Part shown: one piece after another, positions 42,726 through 51,547 of the stretch
How positions within the stretch are numbered: the first letter of the stretch is position 1
How the letters are laid out: every line of letters starts with the position of its first letter
Source of the DNA: Bacillota bacterium
GTDB lineage: Bacteria; Bacillota; Ch66
Length of the DNA: 64,000 nucleotides
NCBI GenBank assembly: GCA_013178045.1
Contig: JABLXP010000010.1
Span: forward strand, 1-64,000
Reading direction: 5' to 3'
Translations under genes and position numbers: made by a program
Notes under the pieces: generated by a model
The model's database searches: none
The model's input: only the letters and a program-made list of their open reading frames with translations
Told to the model about the DNA's origin: nothing

Positions 42726-43718
42726 TTAGATTGTCAGCAAGACTGTTGTTATAAAGATCAGGTAAAAAAAGCCTCCAAGCAAAAGCACGGATGGATGAAG
42801 GAGCCTTTTCACCCGAATTTGGTAGTAAATTTGACCGGCGGAAAGTAGAGTCAGCCCTGCACTTAACAGGGCGAGCGGTGAAAGTTTCCAGGGTGTCAGG
42901 GCAATGCCCAAGGCCGGGATGAGCGAACTTTGAAAAACCATCGCGCCGGTGATGTTACCCAGGGCCAAGGTATCTTTGCCCTGGTAGACCCAAATCAGAC
43001 TATTCAGTTTTTCCGGTAATTCGGTCGCCACCGGGGCTACGATCAACGACAGGATCAGGGGAGGTAAGTTCAGCAATTCAGCTAGTTTTTCGATTTCTTT
43101 GACAAACAAGTGCGCGCCGACAATCAGGACCGTCAGACCGAAAGCAAGTTGCGTTAAGATGCTGAGCAATTGAGGATTTATGGCCCGGTGCTGAAAATAG
43201 AGGGGGCGCAGATTTACTGCTGGGGAGGTGCTTTTTGATTTTAGAGTAAGCCAGACATAAAACAAATAAACACCTACGAGTGTGACAGTAATGAGTTGCC
43301 GCCAAGCCGGACTTTCGAGTAGGGCTGCCAGGATGGATATACTGTACAAAAAAAGAAAAAAACTAAGATCACGCTGAATAATATTCTGGTTAATTAACAT
43401 CATGATTTTACCTTTTCTTTTGTATTTGCAGATTAAGGCAGCTAAACCGGTGAGCGCCAGGGCCAGGGTGGTTAGCATAAATGGGGCCCCTAAAATAGCG
43501 CCGATGCCAATTTCTGATGCCGCTGGTTCCTTTTCCAAGATAATGCCAATTAGGGGAATCGTGGTCTCGGGGAGGGCGGTTCCCACCGCGGCGAGTAGAC
43601 TGCCGACTGCTCCTTCGGAGAGATGCCACTTTTGGCCTAACCACTCGACGCTATTGGTAAAGAGTTCCGCACCCAATAAGATGATAACCAGGCTAATTAT
43701 TAAACTTAAGATTAACAT
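42726..43718 (-). CDS. Sodium/calcium exchanger family protein
   Basis: This 330-residue protein has about ten helices in two homologous halves. Each half contains an alpha-repeat acidic motif: AAVGTALPETTIPLIGI in the first and APVATELPEKLNSLIWVY in the second, matching the YrbG/CaxA Ca2+/Na+ antiporter family. The conserved acidic residues that bind Ca2+ and Na+ are present. It converges with the DegV gene. Confidence 0.9.
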   Translation of the reverse strand: MLILSLIISLVIILLGAELFTNSVEWLGQKWHLSEGAVGSLLAAVGTALPETTIPLIGIILEKEPAASEIGIGAILGAPFMLTTLALALTGLAALICKYKRKGKIMMLINQNIIQRDLSFFLFLYSISILAALLESPAWRQLITVTLVGVYLFYVWLTLKSKSTSPAVNLRPLYFQHRAINPQLLSILTQLAFGLTVLIVGAHLFVKEIEKLAELLNLPPLILSLIVAPVATELPEKLNSLIWVYQGKDTLALGNITGAMVFQSSLIPALGIALTPWKLSPLALLSAGLTLLSAGQIYYQIRVKRLLHPSVLLLGGFFYLIFITTVLLTI

Positions 43719-43825
43719 CAGTCCACCCTCAAATCGTTGTTTTAGGCAAAGGGCCTATTCTAAATATAGGTAAGCCCGGCGCAAATATGACATCATTGGA
43801 GATAATCATTTGGGAAATAAAATAA

Positions 43826-43870
43826 AAAACCCTCATCGGTCATCAAAACTTGCACCGGTCAGGGCTTAGT
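43826..43870 (-). terminator. Terminator of the CNNM/CorC gene
   Basis: On the minus strand CCCTGACCGGT and ACCGATGAGGG form an 11-bp stem with two mismatches, followed by six T residues, about 30 bases after the stop at 43896. Confidence 0.75.
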
Positions 43871-43895
43871 TTAATTTTGTTGTTATCCTTTATAA

Positions 43896-45206
43896 CTACT
43901 CGCTTTTATTCACCTGGTCTTTGGTGATCTTGACCCGGGTAATTCGGTTTCCATCCATATCAGTGACGGAAATTGTTGTTTGTTCAAGTTTGACTTCATC
44001 TCCCACCTGGGGAATTTTTCCCAGGTAGTGAAGCACCAGTCCCCCAATCGTCTCATAGTGTTCTTCCAGCGGTAAATCCATGGCAAGGATTTCGTTGGCT
44101 TCTTCTACATTTAGACGAGCATCAACCACGTATTGATGGTCACCAATCATTTCGAAATGTTCTTCCAACTCGTCATGTTCATCCATGATATCACCGACGA
44201 TTTCTTCCAGTAAATCCTCGATAGTGATCAAACCCGCAGTTCCGCCGTATTCATCCAAAACAATAGCCATGTGCTGTTTGCTGCGTTGGAGTTCTTTTAA
44301 TAATTCAACCACGTTTTTTGATTCTGGAATTACATAAACCGGGCGAATATGTTCGGTGATTGGCTGGTCCCGGTGGGTATCAACGATAAACGGAATGAGG
44401 TCCTTCAGGGTAATTATCCCGATGATGTCGTCGATATTTTCTTCATACACCGGTAGCCGTGAATAGCCTGTTGTTGCCATAATCTGGATAGCCTCACCGA
44501 TTGTGGCTGTCCTGTGGATTGCCCGAATGTCGGTCCGCGGAATCATGATCTCACGGGCTACTGTGTCACCAAACTCAAACACGCCCTCAATCATTTCCTT
44601 TTCAACTTCCATTATATTTGGCTGTTCGGCGACCATCATCCGGATCTCTTCTTCAGAAATCCTTGGTGGAGTCTGATCTTCTTCTCCGCCCAGGAGCTTG
44701 ACCAAGAAATTAGTTGACTTGGTCAAGACAAAAACAAAAGGAGCGGCGATTGTTGATAGTATTTCAATTGGGCGAGCCACAAACAATGAAATCATTTCTG
44801 CTTTTTGTAAGGCAACCCGTTTGGGCACAAGTTCGCCCAGCACGAGCGAAATATAAGAAACTAAGAGAGTAACGAGGACCAGCGCCAGACCATCACTTGC
44901 TTTGGTCAAGAAGGGTAGCGGGATCATTTTAATTAGTTCGCTCAAGTATTTAGCTAAGCCGACAGCAGCGGTGGCACTGGCTAAAAAGCCAGTCAGGGTG
45001 ACTCCTACCTGAATAGTTGCGAGAAAGCGGCTAGGGTCTTCCATTAGTTTTTCAATAACTCGAGCCGACCGACTGCCCCGATCAACTAATTGTCTGATTC
45101 GACTTTGGCGCAGAGAAATCATCGCGATTTCCGAGCCGGCGAAAAAGGCATTGAACGAGATTAGCACGAAGATCAAAATAATCTGGTTCCAATAACTCGA
45201 ATCCAA
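43896..45206 (-). CDS. CNNM/HlyC-CorC family membrane protein
   Basis: The 436-residue protein has a DUF21/CNNM transmembrane domain (about 1-190; the segment [20 protein letters not shown] is conserved) and two CBS domains (about 205-320; [20 protein letters not shown]). A C-terminal CorC_HlyC domain follows (about 340-430). Such proteins are linked to Mg2+ or Co2+ efflux and homeostasis. It is monocistronic. Confidence 0.92.
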   Translation of the reverse strand: MDSSYWNQIILIFVLISFNAFFAGSEIAMISLRQSRIRQLVDRGSRSARVIEKLMEDPSRFLATIQVGVTLTGFLASATAAVGLAKYLSELIKMIPLPFLTKASDGLALVLVTLLVSYISLVLGELVPKRVALQKAEMISLFVARPIEILSTIAAPFVFVLTKSTNFLVKLLGGEEDQTPPRISEEEIRMMVAEQPNIMEVEKEMIEGVFEFGDTVAREIMIPRTDIRAIHRTATIGEAIQIMATTGYSRLPVYEENIDDIIGIITLKDLIPFIVDTHRDQPITEHIRPVYVIPESKNVVELLKELQRSKQHMAIVLDEYGGTAGLITIEDLLEEIVGDIMDEHDELEEHFEMIGDHQYVVDARLNVEEANEILAMDLPLEEHYETIGGLVLHYLGKIPQVGDEVKLEQTTISVTDMDGNRITRVKITKDQVNKSE

Positions 45207-45513
45207 GCTTGAACCAACTCCCAGTTACTAATGATAATTCGCCTGATTATGGCCCCTGGAAAGTTAATTACTGAGTTAAATTAAAATTAAATATTCCCGT
45301 TTTTTATACCCCCAATCCTTGGAACCTTTTTGTCTGGTATATCATTAGTATAGCATTTAAATATAGATAATTTAAAGGGTGAAATCTATTCGTCAGGTTT
45401 CATAGAGTTGAGCAACAAGCCAGAGAGGCGTTCAATACGTTGAAACCAGATATGACTCGTAAACATGGATATCGAGAATTTTTTTGATAGACTTAGCTGC
45501 AAATTTATTCAGG
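45207..45513. other. Gene-free region with a second-site GGAACC promoter-like element
   Basis: Between divergent and convergent genes lies TTGGAACCTTTTTGTCTGG near 45318-45337, followed by TATATCATTAGTATAGCA. The GGAACCTTTTT block is the same as in the promoter of micro-protein A. Short reading frames downstream (for example near 45379-45405, and one ending at about 45490) lack good starts. No supported gene is seen; it may be a remnant. Confidence 0.4.
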
Positions 45514-45792
45514 TTAACTTTGTTTGGACACTCCGATAAAAATGCAGCAGACCCCAATCAAAATGAGTAACATCCGACTGACCGAGATTTTGCCGGCCAA
45601 CCCAATCAGGCCAAGGGTGGTCACGGTAATCATTGTGGTTGGCCCGATCAAGGCAAGGGCGGCGTTAATTTTCATCGCTGTTTCCACGCTGTCGAACTTT
45701 AACATTAATAGAGCTGCGGTTAGTTCGATTATACTGGATAAGCAACGGGTTACAGCCATGGCAGTAACGATCTTTCCTTTTACCAGTATCAT
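45514..45792 (-). CDS. YqhV-like (DUF2619) small membrane protein
   Basis: The 92-residue product has three hydrophobic segments and the conserved opening MAVTRCLSSIIELTAALLML, then AALALIGPTTMITVTTLGL. Length and sequence match YqhV of Bacillus, which is encoded next to spoIIIAA there. Its function is unknown but a sporulation link is suspected. ATG 45792 follows AAGGAAGG. It stands alone here. Confidence 0.8.
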   Translation of the reverse strand: MILVKGKIVTAMAVTRCLSSIIELTAALLMLKFDSVETAMKINAALALIGPTTMITVTTLGLIGLAGKISVSRMLLILIGVCCIFIGVSKQS

Positions 45793-46042
45793 TGACGACC
45801 TTCCTTTCCAAAGTCTGAGTCACTGTAATTTATGCGTCCGAGGTTAGGTTTAGACGTGCCAAGGCGATCCCCGAATCATCGTTGGGCTGGTTTTGGGTTC
45901 AATTGTTGTTATTAAAAGTATTTCGGTAAAAGAAGTGGAGGTTTGCTTTTTGGACATCATCAGATATAATATTTTTACTGAAGGTACGGACAAGTTGCGG
46001 CTACCAAATTTTTTCATCTATTCATCTAAGGGAGGGATGGAG

Positions 46043-46357
46043 ATGTTTCACCTGGATGATGTGCGAAGCTATTTTGCTACTGAGACTGAGTTTACTAAAA
46101 CAAAGGATGGAAAAGGGGTGGAACTCTTGCTTGATAAATTTACGGCAGTCCTTGAGCTCTACCCGGATGAGGAGTGCCGGATCAAGCAGGTAATAGTTAG
46201 AACCTATATTGATACGGGAGAAAACTTGCTTATATTCGAACGAGCGCCTCTACGTAAGGAGTATCCTTCGTTAGATGAAGTTAAGGAATTTGTTTCTGGT
46301 ATGTCCGATGAAGCTTATGCTTATATGCAGCAGATGATTGTTTGTAACATTTGCTAA
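46043..46357 (+). CDS. Small acidic protein of unknown function
   Basis: I do not recognise this 104-residue protein. It opens MFHLDDVRSYFATETEFTKT and is rich in acidic and aromatic residues. A strand-like centre (AVLELYPDEECRIKQVIVRT) and a helical end with two Cys (VCNIC) follow. ATG 46043 is 7 bases after AGGGAGG; ATG 46037 is too close. It is monocistronic with a clear terminator. Confidence 0.65.
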   Translation: MFHLDDVRSYFATETEFTKTKDGKGVELLLDKFTAVLELYPDEECRIKQVIVRTYIDTGENLLIFERAPLRKEYPSLDEVKEFVSGMSDEAYAYMQQMIVCNIC

Positions 46358-46375
46358 GGCGGATGTTCAAGATTA

Positions 46376-46411
46376 AAAAGCCCTATCCGACTGAATGGAA
46401 GGGCTTTTATA
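46376..46411 (+). terminator. Terminator of the small acidic protein gene
   Basis: AAAAAGCCCT and AAGGGCTTTTAT form a stem around ATCCGACTGAATGG with a T run after it. Confidence 0.8.
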
Positions 46412-46519
46412 TTATTTCTGAATTACAGGAACTATTTTCATCTCATCAAGAGATGAACCCGGGGTAAAATAAATTTGTTAAATAAATCAAATTATATGTG
46501 GAAATGGGGTGAAAGTTGC

Positions 46520-47497
46520 TTGAAAAAGCTGCTGCGAATTATACTAGTCTATTTATTGGCATTTAACACCATGGTTATTTTTTCAGCCAGCTCAGCCAGC
46601 GCCAGCCTGCCAGCATGCAGCGACGATGAGAAACTGCCTGTGCTGGTTCCCCAGGATCCACCGCAGCAATGTGCTGATATCATTGGTTTACAGCAAGGAC
46701 TCAAAAAATTGGGTTATTATACCGGACCGTTAAATGGGAAATATGATCAGCAGACTGTTCGTGCAGTCCGCCATTTTCAACGATCTCATCATCTTCCTGT
46801 GACTGGTTTGGTTGGAGTAAAGACCTGGGCGGCCCTCGTAAAAACTTACGATCTGGCTGCGGGTCCGGATGCGGTTATTCCTAAACCCACCGGCGAAGTT
46901 AGTGTTCTTATTGACACCAGGAAGCTCACCTTGACGGTGGAAGTGGATCGACAACCATATAAAACCTTCCCAGTGGCCGTTGGTAAACAATCAACCCCGA
47001 CCCCAATCGGTGAATGGAAAATTGTTGACAAGGGAGCCAAGTGGGGGAGCGGTTTTGGCACCCGTTGGCTGGGATTGAATGTTCCCTGGGGAATCTACGG
47101 TATTCACGGGACCAACAAACCATGGTCAATTGGCCGAAGAGCTTCCCATGGTTGTATTCGGATGCGGAACCACGATGTTGAACAATTATATCAGTGGGTT
47201 TCTGTCGGAACTCGGGTGAGAATTATTGGCCATTTGCCTTCGGTCCAGCTGGGTAGAGAGCTTAAACGTGGCCAGATTGGACAGGACATTGTTGCCCTGC
47301 AATTGGCTCTTCGGCAGGCGGGGGTGTTCGCGGGTTATGCTGACGGCCGCTTTGGTCAAGAAACTGAGATGGCGGTGCGACGTCTGGAATCAATCCACTT
47401 TTTGCCTGTAGATGGCCAGGTGGACCCACAGGTTCGCCAAATCTTGTTTGAATATGTAAAGGCGGAGAAGCCAGCGTCAGAAACGAGTTCAAGCTAA
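46520..47497 (+). CDS. Secreted L,D-transpeptidase with two peptidoglycan-binding domains
   Basis: This protein of about 325 residues starts with a signal peptide (KKLLRIILVYLLAFNTMVIF, cleaved near SASA). A PG_binding_1 domain (GLQQGLKKLGYYTGPLNGKY) and a YkuD catalytic domain follow. The YkuD domain has the motifs YGIHGTNKPWSIG and SHGCIRM; the Cys in SHGC is the catalytic nucleophile. A second PG_binding domain ends the protein (LQLALRQAGVFAGYADGRFG). It makes 3-3 cross-links or attaches proteins to peptidoglycan. TTG 46520 is chosen because GGGGTGA lies eight bases upstream and the signal peptide then starts properly. Confidence 0.93.
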   Translation: MKKLLRIILVYLLAFNTMVIFSASSASASLPACSDDEKLPVLVPQDPPQQCADIIGLQQGLKKLGYYTGPLNGKYDQQTVRAVRHFQRSHHLPVTGLVGVKTWAALVKTYDLAAGPDAVIPKPTGEVSVLIDTRKLTLTVEVDRQPYKTFPVAVGKQSTPTPIGEWKIVDKGAKWGSGFGTRWLGLNVPWGIYGIHGTNKPWSIGRRASHGCIRMRNHDVEQLYQWVSVGTRVRIIGHLPSVQLGRELKRGQIGQDIVALQLALRQAGVFAGYADGRFGQETEMAVRRLESIHFLPVDGQVDPQVRQILFEYVKAEKPASETSSS

Positions 47498-47555
47498 TTG
47501 TCTTGCCAACGAGGGTTATAAATAAAGATTTTCAATAATAAAGATTTTCAATCCT

Positions 47556-47596
47556 CCGACTCTTACCCTTTTCCGGGTCAAGCAGTCGGTTTTTTG
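47556..47596 (+). terminator. Terminator of the L,D-transpeptidase gene
   Basis: CCGACT (47556-47561) and AGTCGG (47584-47589) enclose a second pairing, CCC/GGG, followed by a run of T residues. Confidence 0.75.
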
Positions 47597-47675
47597 ATTA
47601 TTATAGCACTTAAAAACATTGGTCAGAGTTTCTTTTTTAGGATATTTGTTGAATATGAAGGAATTTGATTCCATT

Positions 47676-47682
47676 TGTCGAA
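47676..47682 (+). promoter_or_regulatory. Spo0A-box-like TGTCGAA upstream of the KTEQ membrane protein
   Basis: TTTGTCGAAAG lies about 42-48 bases before the likely start at 47724. A perfect match to the core of the Spo0A box. Confidence 0.35.
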
Positions 47683-47723
47683 AGTACTCCTATTACTTTT
47701 AAATGTATTATTGGTGGTGGAAT

Positions 47724-48698
47724 ATGCTCCTGTACGTGGTTGAGGTTGTGCTGCTGAATGCGCTGGCCACTGGAGTAATCTACTGGCATAGACATCGGTT
47801 AAAACTTACGGGCCCCATTATTCTAGCCATGGCTGGAGTTTCTCTTCTGATTGCCTTGCTTATCCCGATTGGTTTGACTACCGTTGGGCGTAGCCTGACC
47901 GCTTTAATTGTTATGTTTTTAGCTTTCCTGGGTGGATGGAGCATAGCCGTTTATTGTTGCCCTTACCCGATCGCGGCGAATGCTATTACTCCGAGTGAGG
48001 TCTCACTAACTGAAGCTCAAACTCCAGGGACAGCCATGTATGCAACAGAGCCGTTAGTGGGGCAGTTGCCAGCGGGCCAGGTGGAAACAATACAAGAAAT
48101 AGCACAGAAAACCGAACAGAAAACCGAACAGAAAACCGAACAGAAAACCGAACAGAAAACCGAACAGAAAACCGAACAGGAACCTGTGCTGGGAGTTGAA
48201 TCAGAACTGAGTCTTAAGCCGGTAACAAATGAAGCTAAACTAGAAACAGAAATAAATGAAGATACGATCCTATGGAGTGACCGCGGAGGTGAGAATATTA
48301 ACATTAACCCTACTGACATGAATCTCGAGCAGTGCATAACTGAAGGATTCAAGGCTAAAGAGGAAGGACATCTCTGCAGAGCTATTGATTACTTTTTAGC
48401 CGCTTTAAACAAGCAACCGGAAAAAGATCTGGAAGAGCTATTGGTGTTGGATGTTGCGTCAATATATAAAGAATTAGGGGAATACACGGCGGCGGCGAAA
48501 ACTATCCGCGATTATTTAATCGCCAAGAGGGACACGATCACGGTTCAACGACAACGGGCGATGATCAACGATCTGGCCTACGTGGAGATTTTGGATAGAC
48601 TCTTACAACAGGTTGGCACACCCGGCCTGCCGATTGCACAAGTGCCGCGCCTGATCAAGATGAGAGCAGAGGAACAGTTGGCAAACCAAGCCCCCTAA
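47724..48698 (+). CDS. Membrane protein with KTEQ repeats and TPR-like end
   Basis: This protein of about 324 residues has three N-terminal membrane helices (LLYVVEVVLLNALATGVIYW; IILAMAGVSLLIALLIPIGL; LTALIVMFLAFLGGWSIAVY) and a polar linker with six exact KTEQ copies. The C-terminal helical domain resembles TPRs (ITEGFKAKEEGHLCRAIDYF; DVASIYKELGEYTAAAKTIR). ATG 47724 follows GGTGGTGG; the ATG at 47703 has no site. Not recognised beyond these features. The linker repeat is a 12-bp DNA tandem repeat that could change length by slippage. Confidence 0.75.
   Translation: MLLYVVEVVLLNALATGVIYWHRHRLKLTGPIILAMAGVSLLIALLIPIGLTTVGRSLTALIVMFLAFLGGWSIAVYCCPYPIAANAITPSEVSLTEAQTPGTAMYATEPLVGQLPAGQVETIQEIAQKTEQKTEQKTEQKTEQKTEQKTEQEPVLGVESELSLKPVTNEAKLETEINEDTILWSDRGGENININPTDMNLEQCITEGFKAKEEGHLCRAIDYFLAALNKQPEKDLEELLVLDVASIYKELGEYTAAAKTIRDYLIAKRDTITVQRQRAMINDLAYVEILDRLLQQVGTPGLPIAQVPRLIKMRAEEQLANQAP
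48104..48175 (+). repeat. Six perfect copies of a 12-bp tandem repeat
   Basis: ACAGAAAACCGA is repeated six times without change inside the coding sequence and encodes KTEQ. Each unit is a multiple of three, so gain or loss keeps the frame. Confidence 0.95.
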
Positions 48699-48748
48699 CC
48701 GGGGATAATTGAAATAACGGTTACTATGAAGGGAGGAACAGATAAGAC

Positions 48749-49525
48749 ATGAAAAAAACCAAGGATATTCTTGAGCTACCTCTGATCAGCATCTCTGATG
48801 GTCTCGAAATTGGTCAGGTAAAGGAATTGGTTATTAACCCTGAACGAGGGACCGTTGATTACCTTTTAATCAGCGGCGAACGTTGGTATGAAGGTCCAAA
48901 AGTCTTACCCTTTGATGCAGTTCTGGGTATTGGTGAAGATGCAGTGACCACGGAAAACACAGAGCAGGTTAAAACATTGACTGAGCAGAACGGAGCTAGC
49001 ATTCTCCTGGCCCGGGGAGTCAGAGTTATTGGTACCAGGGTGATGACCAGAAAAGGCCGTTTTATTGGTAAAATCTCTGAATTTATGATCGACGAAGATA
49101 CTGGCAAAATTACAGCTTGTGAACTAATGCCCAGTAACGGCGAAGGGATAGATATCATTCCGGCTGACCGTGTTGTCACTTTTGGTCGGGATGTCCTGGT
49201 GATATCGGAAGAGAGTGCGAATACTCCCAATCCAGACAGGATGACTAGCGGGAAACCGGTGATTGCTTCCTCGGCTGTCTTTGAAAATGAAGCTGTTCAA
49301 ACATCCCAGGTTCAAGCAGAACCAATAAACAGACAACTCACGGCTGCCGAGTTGTTTGAAGAAAGACAGCGACAATATATCATGGGTAAGAAGGTGAGTC
49401 GAACAATTACAGCCGAAAGCGGCGAAGTAATCGCCCGAGAAGGCGAAGTAATTTCTGAGGAACTGATTAACCGGGCCAAGGCAGCTGGTAAATTCACCGA
49501 ATTAACAATGAATACCGAGGGATAG
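48749..49525 (+). CDS. PRC-barrel domain protein
   Basis: This 258-residue protein has two PRC-barrel-like domains: KDILELPLISISDGLEIGQV (about 5-80), and RGVRVIGTRVMTRKGRFIG with EDTGKITACELM (about 88-165). A polar region of about 90 residues ends in EVISEELINRAKAAGKF. The double barrel is common in Clostridia proteins of unknown role, often near sporulation or cell-wall genes. ATG 48749 follows GGGAGG. The VanW gene follows 21 bases later. Confidence 0.85.
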   Translation: MKKTKDILELPLISISDGLEIGQVKELVINPERGTVDYLLISGERWYEGPKVLPFDAVLGIGEDAVTTENTEQVKTLTEQNGASILLARGVRVIGTRVMTRKGRFIGKISEFMIDEDTGKITACELMPSNGEGIDIIPADRVVTFGRDVLVISEESANTPNPDRMTSGKPVIASSAVFENEAVQTSQVQAEPINRQLTAAELFEERQRQYIMGKKVSRTITAESGEVIAREGEVISEELINRAKAAGKFTELTMNTEG

Positions 49526-49549
49526 TAACCCAGATAGCGGAGGTCTTTG

Positions 49550-50914
49550 ATGCAAGTACAGACCAACAGGGCCGGGGCGATTACCTTTTTGATCCTGTTG
49601 CAGGTGGTGATTAGTTTTGTCGGCACCGCCGGGTTTTTGTTATGGTCAGGGTCCGATAAACTGGCGGCTGGTATTACCATTGCCGGGATGGAAGTTGGGC
49701 AATTGACTGAACAGCAGGCGATTTCTACTATCGCCACTTACGCCAATCAGTGTTTAACCGATGCCAAGCTAGAGCTAGTTGCTTCCGATGGAAAACGTTG
49801 GGTGATCGACCTCCGGGACTTACAGGCATTTGTTGATGCTGAGGCGACTATAGAGGCAGCTTGGCAGATTGGCCGTCAAAAGACCTGGTGGCAAAACATG
49901 CTTGCACGGGTAGAGCTTTTATTCAGGCCCATCGATATCCCTTTAAAAATTGGCTATGATCCGGCCCAGCTCTGGCAAAGTCTTGCCCAGGCCAAACAGT
50001 ACTTCTACCGTCCCCCGATAAATGCCCGTGCAACCCTGATTAACGATAAGATTGAAATTACTGATGAAAAGGTTGGCTCTGAACTAGATCTGGACGCAAC
50101 GATAAACATAATCCAATCTCGTCTGGCTTTAGGCGACCTTTCCCCGGTGCCCGTGGTGGAACGGGAGATAGCGCCAGTGATTACCAAGGCCGAACTGGCA
50201 GGGATTACAGATCTGCTGGGAATCTGTGTAACTCGTTTAGACTTAAATGAACGGGAACGGACAGAAAACATCAAATTAGCGGCTAAAGCTGTGGATGGGA
50301 CAGTGCTTGGTCCTGGCCAGTTATTTTCGTTCAATAAACAGTTGGGACCCCGTTTCCCCGAAAGAGGATACAAGAAAGCACCAATGTTTTGGCATGACCA
50401 AGTTATATTGGCTGAGGGAGGTGGGGTTTGTCAGGTGGCAACAACGTTATATAATGCTGTACTGCAGGCTAACCTTGAGGTCCAGCAGCGCTTCCCGCAT
50501 ACCCAGCCAGTTAACTATGTGCCGCCTGGTCAGGATGCAACCATTGCTGGCGAGGAAGTCGACCTGAAATTTTCTAACACGACTGACGGCCCAATTTTTA
50601 TTTCAGCTACGGTTGACAATGATAAGTTGATTGTGAGGATCTTCGGAGTTAATAAGAATAAAGAGCAACACGTTAAAATCTTGACTGAAAAACAGACGAT
50701 CGAGCCGAAGGTAGTTGTAGAAACGGACCCCAGCTTAACGCCGGGGAGCATGTGGATCAAAACGGAAGGTAAACCTGGTTATGAGGTAAAAGTGTATCGG
50801 GTGGTGGAGCAATCGGGCCAAGAATTAAGCAGGCAACTGATTTCGACTGACCTGTATCCGGCAAAACCGACGGTGGTGGTGGTCGGACCAAAACCACCAA
50901 ATTTTAATAAGTGA
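49550..50914 (+). CDS. VanW family protein with N-terminal anchor
   Basis: About 454 residues. One N-terminal membrane helix (ITFLILLQVVISFVGTAGFL) is followed by PG_binding_4-type repeats and a VanW domain with the conserved segment FSFNKQLGPRFPERGYKKAP and the invariant GGGVCQVATTLYNA. A C-terminal beta-rich part resembles the G5-like end of some members. VanW proteins act at the cell wall, but their reaction is unknown. ATG 49550 is seven bases after GGAGG. It is probably co-transcribed with the PRC-barrel gene. Confidence 0.9.
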   Translation: MQVQTNRAGAITFLILLQVVISFVGTAGFLLWSGSDKLAAGITIAGMEVGQLTEQQAISTIATYANQCLTDAKLELVASDGKRWVIDLRDLQAFVDAEATIEAAWQIGRQKTWWQNMLARVELLFRPIDIPLKIGYDPAQLWQSLAQAKQYFYRPPINARATLINDKIEITDEKVGSELDLDATINIIQSRLALGDLSPVPVVEREIAPVITKAELAGITDLLGICVTRLDLNERERTENIKLAAKAVDGTVLGPGQLFSFNKQLGPRFPERGYKKAPMFWHDQVILAEGGGVCQVATTLYNAVLQANLEVQQRFPHTQPVNYVPPGQDATIAGEEVDLKFSNTTDGPIFISATVDNDKLIVRIFGVNKNKEQHVKILTEKQTIEPKVVVETDPSLTPGSMWIKTEGKPGYEVKVYRVVEQSGQELSRQLISTDLYPAKPTVVVVGPKPPNFNK

Positions 50915-50963
50915 AGAATCAAGAAGGATTCCTCTGCTTCCCTGAAGGGATTTTTCGCTGAAT

Positions 50964-50970
50964 TGTCGAA
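50964..50970 (+). promoter_or_regulatory. Spo0A-box-like TGTCGAA upstream of the DUF1285-like gene
   Basis: AATTGTCGAAGG lies 40 bases before the start at 51010. Confidence 0.35.
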
Positions 50971-51009
50971 GGTAAATACAAATAGATCTTTTCAGGAGAA
51001 GGTGAATGG

Positions 51010-51441
51010 ATGATGCTGGTTAACGAAATTAAAATAGATCGTGACGGTAATTGGTACGCTGATGGGATGAAAATGGAACGAAAGGAAATTGTTAATTTGT
51101 TTTCGACCCATCTCTGGCGTAACGGAGAAAATCAGTACTTTATCTGTTTGAATCAGCAGGTTTTTCCTATTGTGGTTGAAGATACCCCGTTTATTATTAA
51201 CGAGGTTATTGAAGAAGAGGGGAAATTAAAAGTTCGATTAAATGATGAGCGAGTGCTGGACTTGTCTGACCACCCCATCGTTGTTATCAAAAGCATTCCC
51301 TATACTTCGTTGTTTTGGGAGCGGGACGCTAAGTTTGCCCGACACGCCTTCTGGCAGCTCAGTAAATATATAGTTGAAACTGACCAGGGCTATCTGGTGA
51401 AGTTTGGAGATACCCAGATCAAGTTAATTTTTCAACAATAA
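51010..51441 (+). CDS. DUF1285-like protein
   Basis: The 143-residue product opens NEIKIDRDGNWYADGMKMER and has the segment VVEDTPFIINEVIEEEGKLK. These resemble the two-domain beta-rich DUF1285 proteins known mainly from proteobacteria. No signal or membrane helix. The site GGAGAAGGTGA precedes ATG 51010. A terminator follows. Function unknown. Confidence 0.65.
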   Translation: MMLVNEIKIDRDGNWYADGMKMERKEIVNLFSTHLWRNGENQYFICLNQQVFPIVVEDTPFIINEVIEEEGKLKVRLNDERVLDLSDHPIVVIKSIPYTSLFWERDAKFARHAFWQLSKYIVETDQGYLVKFGDTQIKLIFQQ

Positions 51442-51461
51442 TCTGTGAACTGCTCAACAAA

Positions 51462-51500
51462 CAAGCCGCTTACTCTAACTTAGAATGCGGCTTGAGTTTT
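51462..51500 (+). terminator. Terminator of the DUF1285-like gene
   Basis: CAAGCCGC (51462-51469) pairs with GCGGCTTG (51487-51494), followed by AGTTTT. Confidence 0.8.
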
Positions 51501-51547
51501 CTGTCTGATTTAAGGAGTACCTAAACTGGAAAGAGGAGGTTGGTTCA

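Noticed and set aside
45379-45495. A small gene downstream of the GGAACC element
   Set aside because: The candidate frames stop after eight codons or lack a start codon with a ribosome site; protein sequence is not recognisable.
48104-48175. Tandem repeats considered as a CRISPR array
   Set aside because: The units are 12 bp, contiguous and without spacers, and encode KTEQ in frame.
48017-48352. A 111-codon minus-strand frame with CSVF repeats
   Set aside because: It is the antisense reading of the 12-bp tandem repeat inside the plus-strand membrane protein gene; no ribosome site and no independent support.
50915-51003. Terminator after the VanW gene
   Set aside because: TCCCTGAAGGGATTTTT has only a two-base loop and the wider pairing has several mismatches, so it was not listed.
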